NCBI RefSeq assembly: GCF_003544915.1
Contig: NZ_CP032097.1
Location: 62,001 to 126,000 of the forward strand
Direction of reading: 5' to 3'
DNA: 64,000 nucleotides
Source: Arcobacter ellisii
Lineage (GTDB): Bacteria > Campylobacterota > Campylobacteria > Campylobacterales > Arcobacteraceae
This document shows positions 1 to 7,080 of this stretch, in pieces; position 1 is the first letter of the stretch, and every line of letters starts with the position of its first letter. The notes under the pieces are model-generated. The model saw only the letters and a program-made list of their open reading frames with translations. It made no database searches and was not told the DNA's origin. A program made the translations under genes and the position numbers.

Positions 1-13
1 TAATATGTTGCAT
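1..13 (-). CDS. Possible 5' end of a leftward gene cut by the window edge
   Basis: On the minus strand an ATG at 13-11 follows an A/G-rich stretch (AAGAAGA) that could be a ribosome binding site, and an extended -10 box lies about 30 bases further upstream. Only four codons are inside the window, so no product can be named. The call rests on the promoter-RBS-start arrangement alone and could be chance in AT-rich DNA. Confidence 0.25.
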
Positions 14-42
14 AATCTTCTTCTTTAAAAAATTTATATGTA

Positions 43-51
43 ATTATAACA
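43..51 (-). promoter_or_regulatory. Candidate extended -10 promoter for the left-edge gene
   Basis: The minus strand reads TGTTATAAT, a consensus extended -10 element (TGnTATAAT). It is placed properly for the possible leftward start codon at position 13. No good -35 box is visible. Confidence 0.35.
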
Positions 52-132
52 AATAAATTAAATTTTAAAATTAATTTATTTTACTAAGTTTTAATTAGAT
101 ATCAATTCAACTTATAGTTAGTTATTTAAAGA

Positions 133-138
133 TATAAT
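133..138 (+). promoter_or_regulatory. Candidate -10 box of the ompA-family gene
   Basis: TATAAT lies 31 bases before the ATG at 169, giving a short leader that ends in an AAAGGG ribosome binding site. Epsilonproteobacterial sigma-70 promoters often lack a clear -35 box, as here. Confidence 0.45.
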
Positions 139-168
139 TTAGTAGATTATATTAAAAAAAGGGTTTTA

Positions 169-1215
169 ATGTCTCTTGTACGAAAAATAATTTTTTTACT
201 CGTATGTTTTCTTCTTTTAAATGTTTTTTCAATTTATGGTTTTGATTACAAAGAATATTTTGAAAATAAAAATAACACTTCTTTAAGTGATGATAGTTTT
301 ACAGATAAAATCTTCAATGTCTTTAGAGATGAAGATGAAGATAAACCTTTCACTTTTACCTTAGTTAAAAAAGATGGTGTGCTTGAAATGTCAGGTATTT
401 TTAGAAATGAATCTGATGCACAAAAAATTGCAGATTTTTTAACAGTAAATCGAGAAGGTGACTATAAATTTGAAGAGAATAGAGTTTCAGATGAGAATTT
501 AGTAGAAAATTTAGTTACTCTAATTACCCCTTTTAAAGATTTTTTTGCTGATGATTCGCAAATTGTAGTAAGTAATAATGAAGTTACTATTTCAGGTGTT
601 TTAAAAGATGCAAATTATAAAGATTTGTTGGATACTCTTTTTACAAGAGTAAATTTAGATTTAAAAACTAATATAAAACTTCCAAATGAAGTATTACAAG
701 AGAAATTGGCTGAGACAACTGAACAAAAAGATGAAGTTGTAGAAAATAAAAATGCTGTAGAACCTATAGTTGAAAATAAAACAGTACAAGAGTTAGCAAA
801 AGAGAAAAAAGTAGAAGAGATTATCTCTAAAGTTACTGCACCAAATATTAAAGATATTCAAGCTGAAATTAATAATATTTTAAAAGTTAAAAAAATTACT
901 TTTGAAAGAAGAAGTTCATCTATGACAGAAGAGTCAAAAGCAGTTGTTTTAGATATCTCAAAAATCTTAAAAGAAAATCCAACTCTAAAAGTTGAAGTGG
1001 CAGGACATACGGATTCAAGAGGAAAAGATGAACTAAATAAACAAATTTCACAAGATAGAGCTAATAGTGTGAAAGAGTTTTTAGTTGGATTAGGAATAGA
1101 TGAAAATAGAATCAAAGCTGTTGGTTATGGAGAAGAATTCCCAATTGCAAAAGATGATGAAAATGGTTTATCTGAAATAAATAGAAGAGTTGAATTTAAT
1201 ATTTTAGGAGAATAA
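169..1215 (+). CDS. OmpA-family peptidoglycan-binding outer membrane/periplasmic protein
   Basis: The 348-residue protein starts with a signal peptide (hydrophobic residues about 5-24) and ends with a typical OmpA C-terminal domain (about 240-346) holding the GHTDSRG motif at 279-285 and the terminal NRRVEF motif. In this family these positions bind diaminopimelate in peptidoglycan. The middle (about 30-175) looks like BON-type alpha/beta repeats (GVLEMSGIF, NEVTISGVL), followed by a Glu/Lys/Val-rich linker, so it is a periplasmic or lipid-associated tether rather than a classic beta-barrel OmpA. AAAGGG five bases before the ATG supports the start. The next gene follows after four bases and probably shares the transcript. 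Confidence 0.85.
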   Translation: MSLVRKIIFLLVCFLLLNVFSIYGFDYKEYFENKNNTSLSDDSFTDKIFNVFRDEDEDKPFTFTLVKKDGVLEMSGIFRNESDAQKIADFLTVNREGDYKFEENRVSDENLVENLVTLITPFKDFFADDSQIVVSNNEVTISGVLKDANYKDLLDTLFTRVNLDLKTNIKLPNEVLQEKLAETTEQKDEVVENKNAVEPIVENKTVQELAKEKKVEEIISKVTAPNIKDIQAEINNILKVKKITFERRSSSMTEESKAVVLDISKILKENPTLKVEVAGHTDSRGKDELNKQISQDRANSVKEFLVGLGIDENRIKAVGYGEEFPIAKDDENGLSEINRRVEFNILGE

Positions 1216-1219
1216 AATA

Positions 1220-1705
1220 ATGTTTGAAGTTGCTTCATTAATAGTAACAAATTTGTTCATTGCACTTATTATTGGATTTATTTTAGGGTATATTGTTGCA
1301 AAATCATATAATCCAGCTATAAAAACTGTGAAAAATGATGATTCATTTCAGATAAAAATTGATGCAAAAAATATAGCAGCTATAAATCCTATATTTAAAA
1401 GAAGTTCACCTTTACACTTCAAACCTTTAGTTTTAAGTTTTCCAAGACCAACAGGTAAAGATAATCTTAAAAAAATAAAAGGAATTAACTCTAAAATAGA
1501 AGCTGATTTGAACAATCTAGGAATTTATCATTTTGACCAAATTGCAAAATGGTCAAATAAAAATGCAGAATGGGTAGAGGCTTATTTAGTAATACCTGGA
1601 TGTGCTAAAAATAATCAATGGATTGACCAAGCAAAAATACTTCAAACTGGAAGTGAGACTATTTATAGTCAAAAGGTAATGGATGGAGAGATAGAAGTAG
1701 ATTAA
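1220..1705 (+). CDS. Membrane-anchored protein with a helix-hairpin-helix-like C-terminus
   Basis: 161 residues. One N-terminal transmembrane helix (about 5-28, with a GFILGY segment) is followed by a cytoplasmic part. Residues about 90-150 carry a LKKIKGINSKIEADLNNLG segment and end with WIDQAKIL. That pattern matches the small HhH-like domain found at the end of some NADH dehydrogenase subunit and ribosomal-protein homologues and in 'flap endonuclease-like' proteins of unknown role. The start is backed by GGAG at the end of the preceding ompA-family gene, four bases upstream of it. The function is unknown; a role in the envelope is inferred only from the neighbour and the membrane anchor. 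Confidence 0.7.
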   Translation: MFEVASLIVTNLFIALIIGFILGYIVAKSYNPAIKTVKNDDSFQIKIDAKNIAAINPIFKRSSPLHFKPLVLSFPRPTGKDNLKKIKGINSKIEADLNNLGIYHFDQIAKWSNKNAEWVEAYLVIPGCAKNNQWIDQAKILQTGSETIYSQKVMDGEIEVD

Positions 1706-1731
1706 AAAATTTAATCTACTCTTTTATTTTT
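1697..1731 (+). terminator. Rho-independent terminator between convergent genes
   Basis: A perfect 10-bp stem (GTAGATTAAA / TTTAATCTAC) with an AAA loop is followed by TCTTTTATTTTT. It overlaps the stop codons of both convergent genes and could work in both directions, better for the rightward transcript. Confidence 0.75.
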
Positions 1732-2702
1732 ACTACATATCTTCCAACAGCTTTCCCTGATAATAAGTTTTCATAAGCATCTTTAATTTCATTTAGTGTG
1801 ATTTCATTTGTTATATTACTTAAAGTGTTGATTTTCCATCTACTTGCAAGTTTTTCCCAAGCAGCTTGTTTTTTCTCTAATTTACATTCAACAGAATCAA
1901 TACCAATTAATCTAACACCTCTTAAAATAAATGGAAATACATTTGTATTTAATTCATGAGAAGATGTAAGTCCACAACAAGTTGCAACTCCATCATATTT
2001 TATCTGTTTTAGTGCTTGAGCTAATATATCTCCACCAACTGTATCTACAACACCTGCATATTTTTCACTTAATAATGGTCTATTAGATAAATCAAGGAAT
2101 TCATCTCTTAAGATTACTTCATTTGCACCGATTCTTTTTAAGTATTCGATTCTCTCTTTTTTCCCAGAAAGTGCAGTTACGTTATAACCTAATTTACTTA
2201 ATATTGATACAGCAATTGAACCTACTCCACCTGTTGCACCTGTTACTAAAATATCTCCTGATTCTGCTTTTACGCCATTTGAGATTAGTTCATTTATACT
2301 TAAAGCTGCTGTTAATCCTGCTGTTCCAAAAGTCATTATCTCTTTATCTGTAATTGAATCAGGAATTCTAGCAACCCAAGAAGCTGGAACTTTTACATAT
2401 TGAGCATGTCCACCATCTGTATTCATCCCTAAATCATAACCAGTTACTAAAACTCTCTCTCCAACTTTAAATATTGTAGAAGTTGATTCATATACTGTTC
2501 CAGCTACATCAATACCTGTTATGTGAGGAAATTTTCTTGTTACACCAGGATTTCCTACTGAACTTAATGCATCTTTATAATTTAGTGATGAGTAACTAAC
2601 TTTTATTACTATTTCATTCTCTTTACATTTAGGAATAGGTAACTCTTTTATATCTGTTGTAAATTCTCTTTCTCCAATTTTCTCAACTACAAAAGCTTTC
2701 AT
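1716..2702 (-). CDS. Zinc-free MDR oxidoreductase of the YhdH/AcuI type
   Basis: 328 residues, the usual length for the YhdH/YhfP (acryloyl-CoA reductase AcuI-like) branch of medium-chain dehydrogenases. It has the N-terminal GroES-like domain (about 25-120, including a GIDVAGTV segment) and the Rossmann domain with VTGATGGVGSIAVSIL (about 153-168), which binds NADPH. Zinc-ligand cysteines of alcohol dehydrogenases are missing, as expected for this branch. The gene is divergent from an HxlR regulator, a common arrangement for redox- or electrophile-responsive oxidoreductases. The likely activity is NADPH-dependent reduction of an enoyl-CoA or quinone-like substrate; the true substrate cannot be read from sequence. 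Confidence 0.85.
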   Translation of the reverse strand: MKAFVVEKIGEREFTTDIKELPIPKCKENEIVIKVSYSSLNYKDALSSVGNPGVTRKFPHITGIDVAGTVYESTSTIFKVGERVLVTGYDLGMNTDGGHAQYVKVPASWVARIPDSITDKEIMTFGTAGLTAALSINELISNGVKAESGDILVTGATGGVGSIAVSILSKLGYNVTALSGKKERIEYLKRIGANEVILRDEFLDLSNRPLLSEKYAGVVDTVGGDILAQALKQIKYDGVATCCGLTSSHELNTNVFPFILRGVRLIGIDSVECKLEKKQAAWEKLASRWKINTLSNITNEITLNEIKDAYENLLSGKAVGRYVVKIKE

Positions 2703-2766
2703 AGTACTCCTTATTTTGTTTACTTTGAATATAACTTTAGCTAAAATATTTTAAAAGAACAAGAAC

Positions 2767-2780
2767 TAACTTTAAAGTAA
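2767..2780. promoter_or_regulatory. Candidate HxlR operator in the divergent promoter region
   Basis: The interval between the oxidoreductase and the HxlR gene contains ACTTTAAAGT (2769-2778), a perfect 10-bp palindrome that extends to 14 bases with one mismatched pair. HxlR regulators bind short palindromes between divergent genes, so this is a reasonable operator guess. Confidence 0.4.
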
Positions 2781-2814
2781 GGTACTATCTAAAAAGATAT
2801 TTTTGGAGACAAAT

Positions 2815-3156
2815 ATGAATAAAAAACTTGATAATAATTTAGATAAAGATTTTAAATGTCCTGTCGAAACAGCAATTGACGTACTTACTGGAAAATGGAA
2901 AATATTGATTATTTGGTATTTAAAAGATGAAAAAAAAAGATTTAGTGAACTTGAAAAACTTTTACCAAATGCAACTCAAAAGATGTTAATACAAAAATTA
3001 AGAGAGCTAGAAATGGATGGTTTAGTTCATAGGGAAGTTTATCCAGTTGTTCCACCAAAAGTTGAATACTCTTTAACTGAATATGGAAAAACTTTAAAAC
3101 CTATTTTAAAACAACTCTATCTTTGGGGAGATAGCCACAAAAAATTGAATAGTTAA
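2815..3156 (+). CDS. HxlR-family winged-helix transcriptional regulator
   Basis: 113 residues with the HxlR signature: CPVETAIDVLTGKWKILIIW near the N-terminus, the recognition helix around NATQKMLIQKLRELE, and the wing ending EYSLTEYGKTL. I chose the ATG at 2815 rather than the upstream TTG at 2803 because GGAG at 2805-2808 gives a good ribosome binding site for it. The conserved Cys in the CPV motif is the redox- or electrophile-sensing residue in several family members such as HypR and YodB. It probably controls the divergent YhdH-like oxidoreductase. Confidence 0.9.
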   Translation: MNKKLDNNLDKDFKCPVETAIDVLTGKWKILIIWYLKDEKKRFSELEKLLPNATQKMLIQKLRELEMDGLVHREVYPVVPPKVEYSLTEYGKTLKPILKQLYLWGDSHKKLNS

Positions 3157-3158
3157 TT

Positions 3159-3833
3159 TTAGTTTAGTATAAATTCTAAAGGTAAATCATATTCTAAAAA
3201 CTCTTTTTGGATTCTATCATCATAAGGAATAAACTCTTTTGTATCATAAACAGCATTTAAAGCTGCCTTATCAAGTCTTTCTTTGTTACTTGATATAAGA
3301 ATACTAATATCTTCAAATATTCCATTTTTGAGCACTTTAAATCGTATTATAACCTTGCCTTGTTCCTTTAGTTTTTTAGAAACAGTTGGATAGTTTTTAT
3401 TTTTATTTATCTCTTCTCTTAATTTTTTACCATATTCATCTATTAGATTTGATATTTGTATTTTAGACTCTTCTTGATTTTTATCTTTGGTTTCTGTTTT
3501 TATTTCTTTAGTTGCACTTTTTATCTCTTGTGTTGTTGTAGTTTCTTTTTCTACAAAAGTCTCTTTTTGTTTTATAGGTTCAATTTTTTTTATCTCTTTA
3601 GGTTTTTTTATTTTTTCTTTTAAGGGCTTTTTTTCTTCAACTTTTTTTTCAAAAATTTTAAGTTCTTCTTTTATTTGTTCTTTTTGATAAGCTTTTGTTA
3701 GTTGAATTTGTAAAGGTTGATTTTTTTCTAAAGTTGAAATTTTATTTTGTTGATTGTTTTTATAGTAGGTAAAAACTACTAAATGTAAGGATAAAACTAA
3801 AATAAACGAAGTAAAAATTATAAATCTATTCAT
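3159..3833 (-). CDS. TonB-like energy transducer
   Basis: 224 residues: one N-terminal membrane helix (about 4-23), a long Lys/Glu/Thr-rich periplasmic spacer (about 50-130, poor in the proline typical of enterobacterial TonB), and a C-terminal TonB_C-like domain (about 145-222) with GKVIIRFKVLKNG and LDKAALNAV, matching the family pattern G-x-V-x-v-x-F-x-v...G and DxAAlxAv. TonB couples the proton motive force to outer-membrane receptors together with ExbB/ExbD, which are not nearby. The gene is convergent with the HxlR gene (2 bases between) and co-directional with gpsA. Confidence 0.75.
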   Translation of the reverse strand: MNRFIIFTSFILVLSLHLVVFTYYKNNQQNKISTLEKNQPLQIQLTKAYQKEQIKEELKIFEKKVEEKKPLKEKIKKPKEIKKIEPIKQKETFVEKETTTTQEIKSATKEIKTETKDKNQEESKIQISNLIDEYGKKLREEINKNKNYPTVSKKLKEQGKVIIRFKVLKNGIFEDISILISSNKERLDKAALNAVYDTKEFIPYDDRIQKEFLEYDLPLEFILN

Positions 3834-3844
3834 AAATTTATAAT

Positions 3845-4741
3845 TTAGTTTTTAAGTAAATCTCTTAGACTATCTTTTGGATTTTTACCATTTATTATTT
3901 GATAAACTTCATTTGCAATGGGAGTATAAATATTATGCTCTTTTGATAAATCTTTTATTGCAATTGATGTTTTTACACCCTCTGCAACTTCTCCTAATTC
4001 AATAAGAATTTCATCTAATTTTTTATTTTGTGCTAATCCAAGACCAACTCTATAATTTCTACTCATTGTAGAGTTTGCAGTTAAAAACAGGTCTCCAGCA
4101 CCACTTAAACCTATAAAAGAGGATTCATCTGCACCAAAGTGTTTCCCAAATCTTTGCATCTCTACTAAACCTCGTGCAATCAAAGAAGCTTGTGCATTTT
4201 TTCCAAGATTTAATCCTTCACAAATTCCACTTGCAATTGCTAAAACATTTTTATATGCTCCAGCTATTTCTGCACCAATTACATCATCACTGTAATAAGT
4301 TTTTATGAAATCTGGGAAAAACATTTCAAATTCAACATAAAGTTTTTTTGAAATAGTATTTATTACCAAAGCACAAGGAAGACCTTTTATAACTTCTGCT
4401 GCAAAGGAAGGACCTGAAATAAATCCTATATTTTCATCAGGAACAAACGAGGCATAAATTTCATTTAGAAATTCTCCCGTTGTAGCTTCAATTCCTTTTG
4501 AAGCAACAAGTATTTTTTGCCCTTTAAATACAAAGTTCTCTTTTAACCAACTTCTTATTTCTTGAGCCGGAATTGCTATTACTAAATAATCACAATCTAA
4601 AGCAGTTTTTAAATCAACAAAGTTTTCAATATCTCTTTTTGTTCTTGAAGTGATAAAACATTTTTGTCTTTGATTTAGTGCAAAATGAAGAGCTTGTCCC
4701 CATTTCCCTGCACCTATTACTGCAATAGATTTCTGATTCAT
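3845..4741 (-). CDS. gpsA: Glycerol-3-phosphate dehydrogenase [NAD(P)+]
   Basis: 298 residues, slightly shorter than the E. coli enzyme but normal for epsilonproteobacteria. The Rossmann motif GAGKWGQALHFAL is at residues 10-22, SGPSFAAEVIKGLP near the middle, and the catalytic lysine sits in EIAGAYKNVLAIASGICEGL. It makes sn-glycerol 3-phosphate from dihydroxyacetone phosphate for phospholipid synthesis. It abuts gatB with a one-base stop/start overlap, the same gpsA-gatB order that I recall in Campylobacter jejuni, so the two are probably co-transcribed. Confidence 0.95.
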   Translation of the reverse strand: MNQKSIAVIGAGKWGQALHFALNQRQKCFITSRTKRDIENFVDLKTALDCDYLVIAIPAQEIRSWLKENFVFKGQKILVASKGIEATTGEFLNEIYASFVPDENIGFISGPSFAAEVIKGLPCALVINTISKKLYVEFEMFFPDFIKTYYSDDVIGAEIAGAYKNVLAIASGICEGLNLGKNAQASLIARGLVEMQRFGKHFGADESSFIGLSGAGDLFLTANSTMSRNYRVGLGLAQNKKLDEILIELGEVAEGVKTSIAIKDLSKEHNIYTPIANEVYQIINGKNPKDSLRDLLKN

Positions 4742-6174
4742 TAAGCTAATCTTTCTTTTAATAAATCATTGATTTTATTTGGATTTGCACTACCTTTACT
4801 AGCTTTCATAGCTTGTCCAACGAAGAATCCAAACATTTTTTCTTTTCCTGATTTATATTCAGCTACTTTATCTTGATTTGCATTTAAAATTTCATCAATA
4901 ATTGCTAATAAAGCTCCATCATCAGAAACTTGTTTAAGTCCTAGTTTTTCGATAACAGAATCAACGTCACTATCATTTTCCATTAAATAATCAAGAACTT
5001 CTTTAGCTGCTTTTCCAGAGATTGTATTATCTTCAATTCTTTTTACTATTGTTGCTAAAGTTTTTGAAGTTATTGGAGATTGCTCAATTGTAACACCCTC
5101 TTTTAATCTTCCTTGTAATTCAACAGTTAGCCAAGTAGTTGCATTTTTAGCACTGATTCCTTCACTCATCATTTCATCAAAGAAATTTGCCATTTCAAGT
5201 GAAGCAGTGATAACAGAAGCATCATACTCTTTTAATCCATACTCTTTTACAAATCTCTCTTTTTTCTCATCAGGAAGTTCAGGAATTTTTGAATACTCAG
5301 CTACCATTTCATCAGTGATAATTAAAGGAAGTAAATCAGGGTCTGGGAAATATCTATAATCAGCAGCATCCTCTTTTCCTCTCATACTTCTTGTTTCACC
5401 AGTACTTGGGTCAAAAAGTCTTGTTTCTTGAACGATTTCAGTTGAGTGAACACCATCTTCCCAAGCTTCAATATGTCTATTTACTTCATAATGAATTGCT
5501 TTTTCAATAAATCTAAATGAGTTCATATTTTTGATTTCACATCTAGTATAGAACTTTGTGTCACCTTTTGGTCTAATAGAAACATTTACGTCACATCTAA
5601 ATGACCCTTCTTGCATATTCGCATCAGAAATTCCAAGGTATCTAACAATTGAATGAAGTTTTTTTAGATATAAAATAGCCTCTTCAGCACTTCTCATATC
5701 AGGTTCACTAACTATTTCTAAAAGTGGAGTTCCTGCTCTATTTAAGTCAACGTGAGAAACACTTCCTGCATGGATATTTTTCCCTGCATCATTTTCTAAG
5801 TGAGCTCGTGTAACTCCAATAGTTTTTTGTCTTCCATCTGGAAAATCAATAGTTAGTTCACCAAGTCCAACAACTGGCACTTCAAATTGAGAAATCTGAT
5901 AACCACTTGGTAAATCTGGATAGAAGTAGTTTTTTCTATTAAAAACTGATTTTTGGTTTATTTGAGCTTTTAGTGCAGTTCCAAGCATAATTGCTTTGTG
6001 AACAGCTTCTTTATTTAAAACAGGAAGTGCTCCAGGTAATCCTAAACAAGTTGGACATACATTTGTATTTGGTTCTTCTCCAAAACTTGTTGCACAAGAA
6101 CAAAATAGTTTACTTTTCGTATTTAATTGTGCGTGTACTTCTAATCCTATAATTACTTCAAACATACTTGACAT
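4741..6174 (-). CDS. gatB: Aspartyl/glutamyl-tRNA(Asn/Gln) amidotransferase subunit B
   Basis: 477 residues, full length. It opens with [21 protein letters not shown], contains the zinc-site cysteines ([14 protein letters not shown]) and the [15 protein letters not shown] signature, and ends with a YqeY-like helical tail. GatB binds mischarged Glu-tRNA(Gln)/Asp-tRNA(Asn) and amidates it with ammonia passed from GatA. AAGGAAATAG precedes the ATG at 6174. gatA and gatC are not in the window, as is usual in this group where they are dispersed. Confidence 0.97.
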   Translation of the reverse strand: MSSMFEVIIGLEVHAQLNTKSKLFCSCATSFGEEPNTNVCPTCLGLPGALPVLNKEAVHKAIMLGTALKAQINQKSVFNRKNYFYPDLPSGYQISQFEVPVVGLGELTIDFPDGRQKTIGVTRAHLENDAGKNIHAGSVSHVDLNRAGTPLLEIVSEPDMRSAEEAILYLKKLHSIVRYLGISDANMQEGSFRCDVNVSIRPKGDTKFYTRCEIKNMNSFRFIEKAIHYEVNRHIEAWEDGVHSTEIVQETRLFDPSTGETRSMRGKEDAADYRYFPDPDLLPLIITDEMVAEYSKIPELPDEKKERFVKEYGLKEYDASVITASLEMANFFDEMMSEGISAKNATTWLTVELQGRLKEGVTIEQSPITSKTLATIVKRIEDNTISGKAAKEVLDYLMENDSDVDSVIEKLGLKQVSDDGALLAIIDEILNANQDKVAEYKSGKEKMFGFFVGQAMKASKGSANPNKINDLLKERLA

Positions 6175-6183
6175 CTATTTCCT

Positions 6184-7008
6184 TTATCTAACTATTTTTA
6201 TATCTGCTGTTAATTTTTGTTTTTCAAAATAATCTTTAAGATATTTTTTCTCTCTTGTACTCATAATATCGTTAAAAATTCTTGCTTTTACACTTTCAAA
6301 AGAAAGAGCTGTTGTTCCATTTTTTCTAACTAAAAAAAGTGAAACAAATTGTTTATTTGCAGTAAATATTGGTGTAAATGAATTAATTTTTGTTTCATTT
6401 AATAAATATTGCATTTGAGGTTGTAAACTTTGTGTTTCTAATGTGATAGGTGCTCTTTCAACATCTGCTGAAACACTTAATGGATTTTTTAAAGTCTCTA
6501 ATAAAGCAGCTTTATTTTTTGAACTATATTGAACTACTTCAAAACTTTTTGCTGTTAAAAATTGATTTTGATTTTTTTCATAGTAAAGTTTCATATCCTC
6601 TTCCGTTGCAATTGCAAGTTGACCTTTTACTATTTTTTGAACAAGTTTTTGTCTAATTACTGCATTTTTTGCTTCATTTTCAAAAACAGAATAATCTGGA
6701 TATTTTTGTTTTACTATTGATTTAAAAGTATAAATATCCATACCATTTGCATTCGCAAGTTTTTCAATATAATCATTTACATCAAAAACATCTGCTGTGA
6801 TATTGTTCTCTTGAACAACTTGGTCATATAAAATTTTATCAATTAAATAACTTACTGCTTCATTTTTACCTACTTTGTTTACAGCCATCGTTCTATCAAT
6901 GTCATAAAGTGTGATTGGCTCATCATTTACAGTTAATGCGATACCATTTACCATTGCTGCATAAGTAAGACTTGAACCTACAATTAGAGATAAGAAAAGT
7001 TTGTACAT
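6184..7008 (-). CDS. SurA-like periplasmic chaperone/peptidyl-prolyl isomerase family protein
   Basis: 274 residues with a signal peptide (1-17, ending SLTYA). The N-terminal half (NGIALTVNDEPITLYDIDRTM and following helices) is a SurA_N chaperone core, and residues about 140-240 form a reduced parvulin-like segment. It resembles the single-parvulin SurA-like protein of Campylobacter (I recall Cj1289). Its role would be to escort outer-membrane proteins across the periplasm. Ten bases separate it from gatB. Whether the parvulin part is catalytic cannot be judged from sequence alone. Confidence 0.75.
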   Translation of the reverse strand: MYKLFLSLIVGSSLTYAAMVNGIALTVNDEPITLYDIDRTMAVNKVGKNEAVSYLIDKILYDQVVQENNITADVFDVNDYIEKLANANGMDIYTFKSIVKQKYPDYSVFENEAKNAVIRQKLVQKIVKGQLAIATEEDMKLYYEKNQNQFLTAKSFEVVQYSSKNKAALLETLKNPLSVSADVERAPITLETQSLQPQMQYLLNETKINSFTPIFTANKQFVSLFLVRKNGTTALSFESVKARIFNDIMSTREKKYLKDYFEKQKLTADIKIVR

Positions 7009-7030
7009 AATAATTCCTTCTTTCGTAAAG

Positions 7031-7063
7031 CAGATATTTTACCAAAAAAATGGTAAATATCTG
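7031..7063. terminator. Terminator-like hairpin between the dld-type gene and the surA-like gene
   Basis: CAGATATTTTACCA pairs with TGGTAAATATCTG (one bulged base) around an A6 loop. In the rightward direction it is followed by TTTTT, but both flanking genes run leftward, where the run after the stem is not T-rich. It probably still marks the 3' end of the long leftward lactate operon. Confidence 0.5.
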
Positions 7064-7080
7064 TTTTTGTATAAAGAAGA